Shown: in pieces, positions 40,501 through 55,500 of the stretch
Position numbering within the stretch: the first letter of the stretch is position 1
How the letters are laid out: the number at the start of each line of letters is the position of its first letter
NCBI GenBank assembly: GCA_044226525.1
Contig: JBGAGV010000002.1
Coordinates: 124,001 to 188,000 of the forward strand
Direction of reading: 5' to 3'
Source of the DNA: VFJQ01 sp044226525
Lineage (GTDB): Bacteria; Verrucomicrobiota; Verrucomicrobiia; Chthoniobacterales; Chthoniobacteraceae
DNA length: 64,000 nt
Program-made: the position numbers and the translations under genes
Notes under the pieces: generated by a model
What the model was told of the DNA's origin: nothing
The model's database searches: none
Seen by the model: only the letters and a program-made list of their open reading frames with translations

Positions 40501-43500
40501 CGTGATTGAAGCTCAGCGTAAACGGTGCGGAACCCGGCGTGACCGAGATGAGTTGCACCTGGTTCGCCTCGTAGTGCGTCTTGCCGGTGATCGTGATACG
40601 GCCGTCGCCCACCACCTTGCCGATCACGAGATAATTGCCGAAGAGGCCGATGTCGGCGTCCTGCTGCTCGACGAGGGTATCGTCGCCGCCCGCATCCTTG
40701 AAGGTGTCGCGTCCCTGGCCACCCGTCACGCGGTCATTGCCCAGGCCGCTATCGATGATGTCGTTGAACGGCGAACCAACGACCACGTCGTTATCCGAGC
40801 CAGCCACAAGGTTCAGAATGGCGAGATCGTCCACGACGCCGCTCGCGTCAATTCGGTCATCGCCCTGGAGAGAATCGATCGTCACCGAGTCGCCCTCGCC
40901 GCGGACGCTGTTCACGACGTCCACGGTGTAAGCGGCCTGACGGACAACGCTCAGGACGGTGGCGGTGTCATCCGTCGAAACACCAAACGTGTCGTTGATC
41001 GAAGTGCTGCCATCGTCGCCGCGAATGGTCAGACTGTCGGTCTTCCGATCGTCCGAGAACACATACACCGGCTCGGTGATGGTCAGGTCGTCATTCGTGT
41101 TATTCGGCGTGCCATTGTCGTTCAGCGTCCGCGTGCGAGTCCCCTGCTGAGTCGCCTGTTTCCCAAAGTCCACCATCACTCGCGAAACGCCCGCGCCGAT
41201 CAGGCTGTTGACGGTGATGGAATCCGCACCCAGGCCAGCGTCGATCTTCAGGTTCTCGACGCTGTTGCTCTTGATGATCGAAGGCGGACCGGTGGCCGGA
41301 GACGTGGTGATACTGAACTGGCCGGCCGCGCTGCGATCGACGGTGATCTTGTCGTTGCTGGCGCTGGCAGTGAACTCGAGCGTGTCGTTATCGGTCGAAC
41401 CGGCGCCAAAGATCTCGGTGCCGCCACCATTGATATTCACACGGAAGGTGTCGTCGCCCGCGCCGCCGGTTAGCTTGTCGGCGCCGCCATTGCCGATGAT
41501 GAGGTCGTCGCCGTCGCCGCCGTCGATTTCGTCGGCATTGATGCCGCCGGTGATCTGGTCTTTGCCCACGCCGCCGAAAGCAACCAGTTTGCCGTCGCCG
41601 GTCTGGAAGATGTAGTCGTCGCCATTGCCGCCGTAGATGGTCACCAGCGGAGCCTGGCCGACGTTCTGGATCACATCGTTGCCGTCGCCGGCATCGATGG
41701 TCACGTTGCCGCTGCTCTGACTGAGGATGACGTCATTGCCGCCATAAGTGCGGAGGGTCACCGGCGAGAGCACGCCGGGCCCGATGACGAAATCGTCGTC
41801 ACCCGCCTGCGTTCCCTGCCCCGCGTCGCCCACGATTTCGGAGACGTGCTGGAAGACGTTGCTGCGGCCCATGCTGGTGATGCGGATGGTTTCGTCGCCC
41901 GCGACGCCGCCGAGGTGTTCGATGGTGTAGCTCTCCGCCTTGCCGTTTTCGCCAATGCCTCGGTTGTAATTCCGCGAGCCGGTGTTGAGAACCAGCTTGC
42001 CGCCATTCCAGTTACGCGTGCCGCTTTCGTCGCCCGCGAGATAAACCGGCTTCGGCAACTGGAGGTAACCGATGGTGAAGTCGTGCGAGAAGGTGATGCT
42101 GAAGAAGAAGAAGTCGATCGTGACCGAGAGGCTCAGCGTAATCGGCACGGTGCCGTTGCCCTCGACATGGAAGCGGGCGCCGAGGCTGACGCCGAGCGGG
42201 AAGCCGAAGATGTAGGCCCGCACATAGCCGGTCAGCTCGAGGTTGAAGATATAGTAGTCGTTTCCGATGTTATCCTTTGTGACGACGGAGGTGATGTTGA
42301 AATGGACGCCGCCTTCGATGCCGAAGAAGTCATTCCCGATCTTCAGGTGACCATCGACGGTGACGCTGAAGTTGCCGTTCGAATCGAGCCAGCCGTTCAC
42401 ATGCAGGCCGGCAAAGCCAAACAGATCCACTCCCGCGTCGAAGTCGAAGCGCCAGTTATCGAACGAGGTGACCCGGATAGTGAAGCTTGCGTCGAACTTG
42501 AGGACCTTGAGGATTTCGACATGGCCGCTCAGCGCGAGGAAGAAGCCAGGCTGGACGTTGTCGCGGAGCGCACCCGTGGTATTGAGTTGCAGGCGGCCAG
42601 AGGCGGAGATTTCGAAGACGGCCACGTTGGCGTTCACGCTCACGCCCACGTCGAGCACGATGCCACTGCTATACACCGCAGCCAGGCCATGGGCCTCGAA
42701 GCTCAGGCCGCCGAGGTAGAAGGACACATCGAACTGAATCCGGAGGCCATCGGCGCCAATGAAGATGGAAATCGAACCATCGCCCCGGGCAAAGCCGAGG
42801 AACTCGACCGAGCCGCTGATGCTGATGAGCAGGCCTGGTTGGATGGTGAGGCCGGCCAGCGTCACGGCTTCGCTCGTGGTATTGATCTGGAACGTGGCCC
42901 CGACGGAGAACTTGAGGCCGACGCCGCCACCAAAGTCGGCACCGAGCGAGAGACTGAGAGCCGCGACGAGGCCCTTGCTGTCGATCCGGAATCCACCCCG
43001 GACATCCACCTGGCCTAACGGTCCAATCTGCGCGGTCGCGATCGCCGTAACCTGTAGTTCGCTGGCGTTGACGATGAATTCGAATTCGCCGTCCAGCGTG
43101 ATGGTGTTGGCGATGTTCAACGAACCGCGCAGACGCAGCTTGAAGCCCGGCCCGGCGTCGAGAGTCACCGTGCCCGGCACGAGATGGTTGGCTTCGTCAC
43201 GCACGAACCGGCCCGTGCCCGGATCGATCATGAAGGTTTCCACCGTGCGTTCCGTGCCGAACGTATTCAGTTCGAGCAGGAACTCTCCATCGAAGCGGAC
43301 CCCAGGAATGCCGTTGGCCACCAGAATGATGTAGATGCGGCCCACGATGCCGTTTTCGGAACCCAGATAAACGTTCAGGTTCACCGTCGCGGACACCGCG
43401 CCAAGCACCGGGATGCTACCGCCGAGCGCGCCCGTGACCTTGAGGACCGCCTGGCCTTGCGGATCGACTGCGGCGGAAATCTGGATGAAGCCGTTCAGCG

Positions 43501-46500
43501 AGATGACGCCACCGATAGTGAGCTGCGCCTCGATTGTGACGACGAAGTAGATGGCCGGGTTGGCGCCCGCCTGCGGCTGGCCGTCGAGGCCCGGCGGCGA
43601 CGCGAACACATTGATGGTCGTCGGATCGCCCGGCGAAAGCAGCGGCAGGAAGGAATCCGGGAGCGTGAAGCTCTGGTCGGCCAGCGTGGTATTGAACATC
43701 AGCGACACCGAACCGCTGACGGAGAAGATATCGCCGATATTCGGCAGGCCGATGCCGGCGCTGCTGCTGACCTTGAAGTAGCCAGCGACACCCGGAATTT
43801 CACCCGGACGGGTCGGCACCCCGATCACTTCGAGCAGACCGGTAACCTTGCTGTAGGTGATCTGGCTGTCACCAATGCCGAACGACAGCTCGGCGTCCAC
43901 GAAGATCTCGAACCGTTCGTTCGTGATCCGCATGTAGAACAGACCACGCAGGCGGAAGAGATCGGTGTCGCTGCCCGGCGGGCGAATGACGGCGGAGCCG
44001 AACAGCTCGAGCGAGAACGAATTGGCCGGCAGCACGTAGGTGCGCTCAAGCGGGCCACCGTTCGGCCCGATGCCCGGCAGGCTGATCTTCTCGGTCTTCG
44101 CCTGGCCGGTGGTATTGATCTGCAGGGTGCCGCCGACGTCGAGGTAGATGCCGAACTGCTCCAGCTTGGAGAAGTTACTCTGGAGCGTGGCGACGCCCCA
44201 CAACTGCGGCGCCGGCCCAGTCGTGCCGCTCAGGTCGAGCACGAAGCGACCTGCGGTGGCCCCGACCGTGCCGAGCTTGATGATCGAAAGCGAGCCGCTG
44301 AAGTCGAGCATCAGCACCTTGCGAGCGGTGTCGATCTCGATGGTCGCCTGCGCCTTGGCTTCGAGCAGCGGTTCGCTCAGGCCCGGCAGCGTAAGGGTGA
44401 TGGCGCCCTTGATTTCGATGTAGAACGATTGCGCCTGCGTGATGATGCGGACCTGCTCGGACGAAGTCGCGCCCTTTACCCCACCGGAATCCTGCCATGA
44501 GCCGTCGGTGAAGGTGACCGTGAGAGTGCCGGTGTTAAAGGTGCCGGCGAACGAGTAGCGCCAGGTGTTGGTCCCCGCGAGCGAACCCGGCTGAGTCGGC
44601 GTGCCATTGACGGTCACGTTCTCGCCATTCGCGCCGGTCAGGGTGAATTCAGGCGCGCTGTCGGTGATGGACGAAGCATCAAGGGTGTTCGTGCCGGTCG
44701 GCGTGAACGTGATGTCGATATATTTCTGGTTATTGAGCGACTCGCGATCGGCGGTCTGGCCGACGACCGGATTCGACAGCGTGGCATGGCCGACCTGCAC
44801 CATGAAGCTCTCGGTCTCCGCGAGGTTACTGATGCCGTCGAGATCGCGGAACGTATTCGCCACGAAATCAACCGTGTAAGTCCCTTCCGCGAGGTTTGAA
44901 CTGAAGCGATAACGCCACGTATTAGTCCCCTGCCCGTCGTTCATCACCCGCTCTGGCGTGCCGGTGAACGGCACCACATTGCCGGCGCTATCCTTGAGCA
45001 CAACTTCATCGCCGTTGATGCTGTTCGCATCCAGCGTGCTGCCACTCGGGGCGCGGAAGGTGATCTCGATGTAGTGCCCGGTGGTCGGGTTGTTGATGAT
45101 GTCGCGCCCGATGCCACCGCCGGCCACCGGCATGGTCAGATCCGCCGTGCTCCCCGTCACCGTGAAGATTTGGAGCGTGTCGAGGTTGCCGTAAGTCCCG
45201 TCGGTAAAGCCGACTTCGCCACTGAAGGCGCCGAAGTGCGCCGTGACCTCGCCGACGGTGAAGTCGTTGGTGAGGAAGTAGCGATAGGTGTTCGACGTGG
45301 CACTGCCGATCTTCACCGGTGCGCCGTCCACGGTGACACCGTTGGTCGTAGCGCCGAGGCCTTCGAGCGTGAACTCATTGCCGCTATCGAGGATGCTGCT
45401 GGCGTCGATGCTCTTCCCATCGGTCGGACTGAAGGAGACGTCGAGGTAGCTGCGATTCGCCGGCGAGATGCTCTCCGAGCCGCGCGAGGTGGCGGGCGAA
45501 CCAGCGACGTTCCAACTGCCGGTGTTGAAAGTGAGCGAAACCGGCGAAGTCGAGCGGCCGGTGAGCCAGTAACGATACACCCGGTCGCCGCCCACCGTGC
45601 CGACGTAAACCGGCGCCTGGGCGGTATCGAGGATCACGCCGCCGCCGGAGATGCTGAACTCCGCGTCCGCGTCGGTGATGCTGGCATCATCCCCGGCCAC
45701 CGCACCCGGGAAAGCCACGTCAATGTAGTTGCGGCGGTTGATCTGGTTGAGATCGATGAAGCCACCGACGCCCGGGTTGATGATGGTCGCCGTGGCGCCT
45801 TCAACCACGAAGACGAGCGGGGTGGCAAGGTTGCCGTTGCCGGGCGTGGTGGTGCCGTTGGCGTCGGTGACGTCGGCGTTCTTGAAGCCGTCGCCGCTCG
45901 AACTATAGGAGCTGACGTTCACCGTCACTTCGCCGGTGGTGAACCCGGTGAAGGTCGAGTCGAGGAAATAACGGAAGCGGGAAACGCCCTGGCGCTGAAT
46001 TTCGGCAATGACCTCGTCCACCGTCGAGCCGGTGATCGGCGTAACCGAAACCGAGCCGTCGGCATTGACCGTCGTGGCGAGCGGCACCGGCACTCCGTAG
46101 GTGCCGTAGGTCGCGTTGCCCATCGACACGGTGATTTCGCTGCCGGTGTCGAGGATCGAGGCGTAGTCGAGTTTCTGGCCTGGCGCTGCCTGGAAGACGA
46201 CATCCACGTAAGGCGCATTCGCAGTGAAGGTCTTCGCGGGGGCGGAGCCACTGGCCACCGCCGTCATCGAGTCGGTGAGGCGGCCATTGATCTTGCCGAT
46301 ATCGATGCGGCCGCCGCTCGGGTCGATGAGCATCACGGTCGGGTTCACCGCCGGGGCAATGCTGGTGCCCGTGCTGGCCATCGGCTCGACCACCAGCGCG
46401 GCACCACCGGCCTGGCGGAAGCCCATCTTCAGTTTGCCCTGGATGGTGAGCAGGCGGAACTGATCCGGGATATCAGCGAGGAAGAGAACCGTGACGCTGC

Positions 46501-49500
46501 CGGTCGCCACCTTCGACAGGTCGGCATAGAGTTTGGCGCTGAGGCTGATCTGGTCGGCGGCGAAGTTGAGCTGGCCACCGATGAGGAACTTGCCATCCGT
46601 GCTGAACTTGATCGTGACACGGCCGTTGAAGACCTGTTCCGAGGTGTAGATGGTGAAGATCTTCGCGCTGCCGGTGATGGTCATCGGCGCGGTGAACGCG
46701 GCCGCGAAGCCATTCTTGATCGTGCCGGACTTGATCGCGTTGTATTGGCGGACGACCTGATTCTTCACGTCGTCGAGCCACTGGTCGGCCGGGAGGTTCG
46801 GCACGGCGCTGAAGGCCGGGTTGCGCAGTTCAAGCGGATCTTCGATTGACGGGAGCGACTTGAAGAACTCGACGCCGGCCACGAAGTCGTTGATGGCGAG
46901 GCCGGTGTTCGGCTCGAGCACGATGCCGCCGGGCACGGACACATTGATGAGCACTCCGAGCGGGCCGAGTTCGGACAGCGCGAGACGAATGGTGAGGCCA
47001 CCGATACCCGGGAACTTGAAGCCGCCCTCCAGACCGAGGAAGAAGACGCGATCCGCCACGGGCGTCACCGTGTCGGTGTTGGCGATCATCTGCCCGGAAC
47101 TGCTCATCTTCAGGATGCCGCCGATGAGCTGGGCGCTGATTTCGCCGCCGAACATCTGACCGCTGACCCCCACGCCGAGGCTGGCGATATCGGTGATCGG
47201 GAATTCGCCGCGCAGCAGCTTGGCGACGTCGATCTTCACGCCATCGATCGTGCCGCTGAAAGTGAGGCCCTTCAGGCCGTGCAGGCCGGTAACGCTGGCG
47301 GAGAGTGTCAGGACGAACTGATCCGGATGTTGCTCGATGCCATTCGGCCAGGAGATGCCGAGTTCGGTGATCTTGATCGGCAGCCACTTCGGCCACATGA
47401 AGGTATCGCCCGTCGCCGAGCCGATGCTGAGCACCACGCCGAAGCCGAGCAGCGGCTTGAAGGAACCGTCGCCAAGGATGGCGAAATTCCGCGCTTCACC
47501 GCCGATCACGACACTGCCGATCTTCACCTCGGCGCCCACCGCACCGACGTGCAGCATTTCCTGGGTGCCCGTCGCGCCGGTGTCGAGGCGGATGTTATTG
47601 GCGATCAGCGTGAGAACGCCGCCGATTTCCACCCGCAGCGTGTCGAGATCGAACTTGAACGAATCGATCTTGCCATCCTTGAACTGGAGCGTCGCCCGCA
47701 GAGCTTCGGTGTCGGGCGCGTTCGGCAGATCCTTGCCCGGCTCGGCCGCGAGGCTGTCCGTGATGCTCGCCGTGAAGACGCCGCCGTTCGGGAAGAGTTT
47801 CGCGCCGCCGGACGCGATGAAGATGGAACCATTGAAGACCAGCGGATTTTCCGCGTCGAAATTGACCGAGAGATTCGTGACGCCGACGCGGATATCGTCG
47901 AACTCGAGGATGCTGCCGAACCGGATCTTGCCCGTTGCCGGCAGGGTGCCGGAAACCGGTTGAGCAGGCGTGGTCATCGTGCCCGTCGTCGGCGGCACAC
48001 CGCCGTATTGCAGGATGGCCTGGCCAATCGTGAAGCCATTCTGCCGGACCACGAGACCCGGAATGATGGTGGGCGGACCGGTCGTGGTGGTCTTGCCAAG
48101 CGGGGTCGGGTCGGACGCCATCTGGTCGCTGGTAGCGCTGATGTTCTGCTGCGTGGCCGTGTTGAATGGACGGAGCTTGCCGGTGATGTTCAGCGGAATG
48201 ATCGTGATGTCCGCCTGGTAGATGCGCAGGATTTCCTGGGTGCGCGGCCCGGCCGGATCGTAGGCGATGCGAATCCCCTGCGCCGTGATGGTGAGGACAT
48301 TCGGGACGGTGACGTTCAGCGAGGAAACCGCGAAGCTAAACTTGCCGGGCACGTTGATATCGAACTTGCCGCTGAGCAGGCCGAAGACATCGACCGCGAC
48401 ATCGAACGACCCGTGGACGCCGAGGAGGTCAGCCGTAATCCCGCTGCTGCTCTGCTGAGTCGAAGTCGTGGCCGTGGCGGCGCCTGCCGTCGTGGGAGCC
48501 GAGCCGCCGAAGGCCAGCGAAGCGCGATCCACCCCGATGCCGACGGTGATGACGAGTTTGCCGTCCTTGAATCCGAGCTTGTCGATGCCGATGGCCGGGC
48601 CTTGCAGCGTGAGCGGGCCGAGGTTGATCGGAGCGCCTTCCACCGGGCCGGTCTGCGGCGTGGCGTCGATAGTGAAGCGCTCGGTCTTGGGCGCATTCGT
48701 CGCACCGCTCAGCGTGGCAAAGCCCTGGAACGGAGCCGCGATCGTGGGCGCGACAAACTCCACGAAGACTTCGGCGGGATCGCCGGTGGTGCTGCCGCGG
48801 AAGAGGCCGACGGCGTCGCCCGGGGTCGAGTCCTTGAGGTAATAACGATAGGTCGTGCCGGAGATGAGCAGCGGAGTGCCGACGATCTCAGGGAAGCCGT
48901 TCGCATTGACCTTCACCTGCGCCACGCCCGAACCGGAGAGCTTGAATTCATCGCCGTTGATGGTGTTTGGATCGATCGCGCTTCCATCCTGTGAGATAAA
49001 GGTGACATCGATCCACTGGCGGCCATTGAGCGACTGGAGCTGGGCCGAGCCGACCGGATTGACGAGCTGCGCGGTCGCGCCCGCCACGGTGCCCGGGCTC
49101 GTGGTGCCCGCGGAGTCACGGAAGGCGAACGGCAGATAGACGACTTCGATATTGCCCGTGGTCGGCAGGGTGCCGGTGTAGCTCCAGCGATAGAGATTTG
49201 GGTTATTCGTCGGATCGACCTGTGTCGCAGCGCCACTCACGGTCACGCCGGAGATCGCCTGGCCATTGACCTTCAGGACGAACTCCGCCGCCGCGTCGGT
49301 GACGGAACTCGGGACGATGGCCGTGCCGAACTGGAACAGCTTGAGAGTGATGGTCTTCGCCCCGGTATCGATCGCCGAAGCCTTGAGGAACTTCGAGGTG
49401 GCGATGAACGTCTCGGTGCGAGCCAGCGAACCCACATTGTTTACATCGGTGAAGCCGTTGACCTTGTAAGCGAGCGTGACGCTGCCGGCGTTGAGGGTGC

Positions 49501-52500
49501 CGGTGTAGGGATAACGCCACTTGTTGGTGCCCACGAACTCGGTCGGCTGGGTCGGCGTGCCGAGGGTGATGCCCGAGGCGCCGCCATCCACCGTGACGGT
49601 GAATTCGTCGCCATTGACCGTGCTCGTCTTGATGGCCGCGCCGGTCGGCGATTGTAGCTCGACGTCGATGTAGTGCTTGGTGGCCGAGTTGAGATCATCC
49701 ACATCGACGAACTTCGTGCCCGCGGTGAAGGACTGCGTTTCGCCCTGGTTCGTGATGTTCTGCCGGTCGCGCCAGGACTGGGCGAGGAACTCGATCGTGA
49801 CCACGCCTTCCGGAACGTCGCCGGTGAAGCTGTAACGCCACACGTTGGTCGTGCCGAGACGGGTCGGCTTGCCGTTGATGACGACGTTCGACGGAGCGAT
49901 GCCGTTGACGCGCAGGACGAACTCGGCGGTGGTGTCTTCGATCGAATCGACGTTCAGGCCGGCGCGATTCGGGTCGTTGAAGACCACGTCGATGTAGTGG
50001 CGGCGGTTCAGTGTGGCGCGGTCGAGGAGCGAGCCGGCCACCGGGTCGTAGAGATCGGCTGTCGGCGGCAGCACGGCCACCGGCACACCCGGGATGGTGA
50101 GCGTCTGGCCGTAGATGGTGACGCCACTGACGTTCAGCGTCTGGAGCTGGAAGCCTTCGATGCCACCGATCGAGAAGATCGCCGTGCCGTTGATGGCAAA
50201 GGCTTCCTCACCCGAAACCCGGATCTTGATCGAGGCCGGGAAGTCGTCGGCCGTGTTGCCCGGGGTGCCGTTATCGCTGCCGGTCAGGATCACCTGCACC
50301 GAACCGTTTGGTTTCTTGGTGAAGGACACCTTGCCACGCAGTTCGAACATGCCACCGACGGAAATCTTGAAGTCATCCGCGGTGAAGCGCGCCACGTTGT
50401 CGGTGCCCGGGAAGTTGAGCCCGATCATCTCGTCGCCCACCTGCATCGGCGCCAGGGTGACGGCCTGACCGGTGTTATTGAATTCGAGCGTGGCCGTAGC
50501 GGTGACGATCAGACCGTCGAGACCCACGAGCTGCACCGTGCCCTTGGCATAAGCGGCGTAGGTTGTGATGCTGCCGCTGGTGTAGCGCTTCACGACAAAC
50601 TTCGCGTTGGTCAGCAGCACCCCAGCGGCGTCCGGATTCACCGTGCCGTCTTCGAGCGTATAAGGTCCGGCGCCGAGGAAGATGGTGATGCCGGTCGCGG
50701 CGATGACGTCGCCAGTGAACCGGATCGTGCCCTCGATGCTGACGAAATCGCCGAGCTGGAGCGAGAGATCGGCTTCGACGATTGGTTCGAGGAAGATCTT
50801 GGTCCCCTGCTTCACTTCGGTCGGGGTGAACTTCACCGTCACCACGCGACCGTTCACGTCGATTACTTCATCGACTGGCTGCTGAGAAGTATTGATGCGG
50901 AGGCCGGCAGTGACGCCGACATTGAAGCTTGAGCCGAGGCTCACATCGACCTGACCGGTGAACACACCCGCGACGCCACCAGTCGGGCCCGGCAGGATGA
51001 CCAGCGCGCCGCCCGCATTCTTCAGCTTGGCGAGCCCCTGCGAGTCGGGGTTGGTGCCGAGGTCGATGCTGAGGTTCTGGAGCGCGATGCGGGTGATCTT
51101 CGTGCCGTCGGCCCGGCGTTTCTGATCGAAGAAGAAGTCGCCCCTGATGGTCACGTCGCCGAGGGTTACCGACGCATCGTAGAGCGTCACGCGGACATAC
51201 GGACCGGCGGGCAGGTTGATGCGAGTCGTAACTCCGTTGAGCGTGAAGCTCTGATCGACCGGGGTCATGAGCGTGTTAATGGCGAAGCCCACGGTGCCGA
51301 TCGGAGCGAAACCTTGCAGATTGAAGGCGGCCTTGACCGAGAACTGCGCCGCGATGCCACCCGGGGTGATGATCATCGCCCCGTTCCCTTCGGTCAGCGA
51401 GATGAGCGCCGCACCGCTGTCGTCGGTAATCGCAAGGGACACGTTGGTAGCGACCACGCTGACGATCTGCTGGCCCTGCGGATTGGTGACACGCTCGAAA
51501 GCGAAGTTGCCGTTCAAGGTGATGCCCGCGACGGTCACCATCACGTCCTTGGCTTCCACGCGGAGGAACGGACCAGCCGGGAGCGCGAGGGTATTCAGGC
51601 CGGCCCCGAGGATGACGTCGGGCTGCGTCGTCTGACCAGTGGCGCTGCCGCTCAGGCCGAGCAGGCCAGCCGCACCGAGCCCGTTCAGGCCCGCGACGGT
51701 CAGGCGCTTGCCGGCAGCAGCGGCCGAGGTGTCGGTCAGCTTGATCTGATCGCCCAAGAGCGTCGCTACGACCTTGTTCGTGCCGGTGTTGCCCGTGTTG
51801 TTGTTAATCTTGTCGAGGATGCCCTGCACCGTGGTGACCCCGGCGAGGTTCACATTGAAGCTGACGCCATCGCGGCGGGTGATCTTGAGGTGCGCATCAT
51901 TCGCCTGTGTCGAGGCAAAGCCGGTCACCGTCGGGACGCTCGAAGCGGTCACCGAAATCGAGGTGACCGTCGGATCGATCACGCGGAAGCGGATGTTGTT
52001 GCCCGCGAGTTCGGCCCGCACCTTCGAGCCGAGGCCCGCCGTCGCGAGAGCCGCGTTAAAGTCGGTCACGAGGTTTGCCCGGGTCGTGTTGTCGGCGGTC
52101 ATCGCCGTGGTCACGCTGACCACGCCACTGGTGCCGCCAACATTGAGAGTGACGCTCGCGTTGCTGGAATACTTGCCCGTAGCCGGCGCCTCGATCGTCG
52201 AGGTCACGGTCAGTTCGATCGGCAGGCCATCGCCGCCCTTGAGCTGCACCAGCGGGGTGGCAGCCGTCACCGGCGACTGCGCAGGCAGCGGGAGGTTGAC
52301 CGCGGCTCTCGTCGTATTGATGCGCAGGGTGAACGTGCCGCTGAGGCTGAAGTCCGTGATGTTTTGCACCGCCACATCGGCGCCGAGTTCACCCGCGATG
52401 CCGCCGGCGGTGATGATGAACGAGCCGTGGCCGTTCGTGAGGCTCACGAAGTCGGTCGTGCCGTCGCCAAGGCCCAGGTGGACGTTCGAGGCCATGATGC

Positions 52501-55500
52501 GGACGACCTGATTCGGCGCGGTGCCGACCTTCTCGAACGAGAAGTCACCGCCGAGCGTCTGGCCGCCCACAATCATGTTCACGTTCGTGCCCGTCACCTT
52601 CACATAAGGTCCAGCCGGCACCGTGATACTGAACTCATTCAACACGCTGCCGGTAATCGTGCCGGTCGTGTTGCTCTGGACCAAGCCGAGCGCCGCAGCG
52701 GTCTTCGAGTTGTTCAGTGCGGTGACCGCGAACTGGCCGGAGCCGGTCGTCGTATCGGTGAGCTTGAAGTGATCGCCGTCGAGCACCGCCATTTCGCTGC
52801 CGGCGGCGGCGTTGATCTTCGTGATGATGTCGTTGACGGTGGTCGCGCCGACGAGGTTCACATCAAAGCTGGTGCCATTGCGGCGGGTGATGCGGAGATG
52901 CGGCCCGCTCGTTTCGACCGGGATGCCTTGGCCGCCACGCAGGCCGGACAGAACCGAGTCGCTGTTCACCACGCCGACCGTGAAGGTCTGTGTCACGCCG
53001 GTCGCGCCGGTGTTCACCTGGACGGAGAAGCTGCCTTCGAAATCAACGCCTGGCACATTCAGGGCGACCGAAGCGCTGAAACTGCCCGCGAGGACGGTCA
53101 CCGCGCCGGTCTTTTTCACCACCAAGCCGCCGCGCCCCCGCGTCACCACCACAAAGTCCTGCGTGCCGTTGCCGAGGCGGAGACCGACGTTCGCCAGCGC
53201 GATGGTCATGACGTTCACCGGCGCCGCCACGGTGCCGATGTTCTGCTTGGCAAAGCTGAAGTCGCCCGTGAGCTGCTGGCCGGCGATGTTGACGGAAATG
53301 TTCGCGGCATCGACGCGGAGATACGGACCGGCCGGGAGTTGCAGCACCTCGGTCCTGCCACCCACCACGAAGCGTTCATCGACGGCGGCGGTGGTGTTGT
53401 TGAGCGAGAGCGCCAGCGTGCCCTGGAAGAGCGGCGCGTTCGACGGGTCGCCGTCCGCATCGATCGTCACGGTGCCACTCACCTGGCCCGCAATGCCACC
53501 GGCAACCGCGGGCTTCGCCGGAGTCGTGGCCGTGGCCACCTGAGCCGGAATGGCCGGACGCACCACAAAGAGCGCGCTGCCATCGGTCAGGGTGAGGAAG
53601 TCGGTCGTGCCGTCGCTGAACTTCAGGCTCACGTTCGAGGCGGCGATGCGCAGGATCTTCGCCGTCGGCGTCACCGCCACCTGTTCGAAGCTGAAGCTGC
53701 CGTGGATGGTCTGACCGGCGATTTCGAGATCGATACCGGCCGCGCCGCCGAGATCCACCCGCAGGAACGGACCCGCCGGGAGAACCAGCGGGATCGTGCT
53801 TGTGCCGCCGGTCGGCAGCACGGTGTTGATCGCCGCCGTGGTGTTGTTGATCGATACCGAAATCGAGCCGCTGAAGCTCGCAATGCCTGGGATGGCGATC
53901 GACACATTCGCGCTGAACTTGCCGGCCAGGCCCGCCGGGGTCACGAGGAAGCCACCCGTGCCGCCCGTGATGGTGAGGTAATCGTTGCCGTCGGCACTGA
54001 TCTTCAGGCTGACGCTGTCGAAACCAAGGCGGACGAGCTTTTTCGCCGGCTGACCACCGGAGGCCGGGAGGGTGATCTGCTCGAAGGCGAAGTTGCCGGT
54101 CAGAGTCTGGCCCGCGACGGACAGGCTGACATTGTCGCCGGTGATCTTGAGATACGGACCAGCGACCAGGTCGAACGACTTGGCGGGCGTGGTCACCAGC
54201 AGGCCACCGATACGCGCATTGCCGTTGGCGGTGCTCTGGCTGGTGAGCATGAGTTTATCCGCCGTGGTGTAACCGTGCAGGTTGGTGATCGTCGGAGCGG
54301 TCGCACCAGCCCCGTTATCCACGAGCTTGATACGGCCATCCGGCGTCAGGCTCGCCACGACCGGCATGCTGGCCGCGGTCGCCGCGGCATTGATGGCGGT
54401 GATGATGTCGTTGAGCGAGAGGGCGCCGCCGAGGTTCACCTCGAAGCTGCCCAGGGTGCCACTGCGGGTGACCTTGAGGTGGGTGTCGCTCTGCTGCTCG
54501 GCGGTGAAGCCAGCGCCTCCGACGAGGCCTGCGGTGAAGGTGGTCACTGCCGTGTCGATCACGCGGAATTCGATCGCCTGGCCGTCCAAAGCCACGCTGA
54601 TCTTCGACGCGAGCCCGTTCGTGCTGAGCGCGCTGCTGAGGTTGTTCTGGAGTTGCGTCAGCGTCGTGTTCGAGGCCTGACTGCCCAGCGGAACGAGGGT
54701 GGTGACCCCGTTCAGCGTGAAGCTGAAGGTCACCGCCGCGCCGGTGCCCCACTTGCCGTTCGCCGGCAGCGCATCGATCTTCTGCACAAAGGTCGCAGCC
54801 AGCGGGGTCGTGGAAATCGTGAAGCCTTCCGTCGTCGAGGCGCTCATCCCGAAGGTCGGGACCGTGTCATCGAGCAGGCGGAAGCGTAGTTTACCATCGG
54901 CCAGCTCGGCCACGACCTTGCTGCCCAGCCCCTTGTCGCTCAGCGCCTGATTCCAATCGTCGAGCAGAGCCTGGACCTTGTCGCTCGCGGTGGCGTTACC
55001 CGCTTGAGCCGTCGCCAGCACCGTCACCACGACGGGCGAGCCGTTGAGCGTCAGAGTCACGCTGGAAGTGCCGGCGGTATAGCTGCCGCTGGCCGGCATG
55101 TTCGTGGTGGCGGTGAGCACGCGCGCACTGAGGCCCAGGCTGAACAGGCCGTTGATGCTCAGGCTGCGCACGCTCGGATCGGTCGCGGTGAAGACCACCG
55201 CGCCATTGTCGAGCGAAGCGGTGATGAGCGACCCGAGGCCCGCATCGGCCAGGGCGGCGTTGATATCGATGATCAGGGCGCCCGCCTTGTCGGTCGCGCT
55301 CGCATTATCCCCCTGCGCCAGGGCGGTGATCGTCACCTTCTTCACGGTGCCGTTGAGGCGAACGAGCAGGAGCACATCCGGGACAGCGGTGCCGGTCAGC
55401 GGATCGAGGAAACGGCCGCTCGCGGGCACCGGGACGAGGCTGGTCAGGCGGATCTGATTGCCCACGCCAGTGCCGTTGTTGAGCAGGGTGAGCACTGTCG

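Noticed and set aside
51314..54889. Open frame of 1,191 codons on the + strand
   Set aside because: Shadow of the AGPY array, with Arg/Glu/His-rich text and no recognisable motifs.
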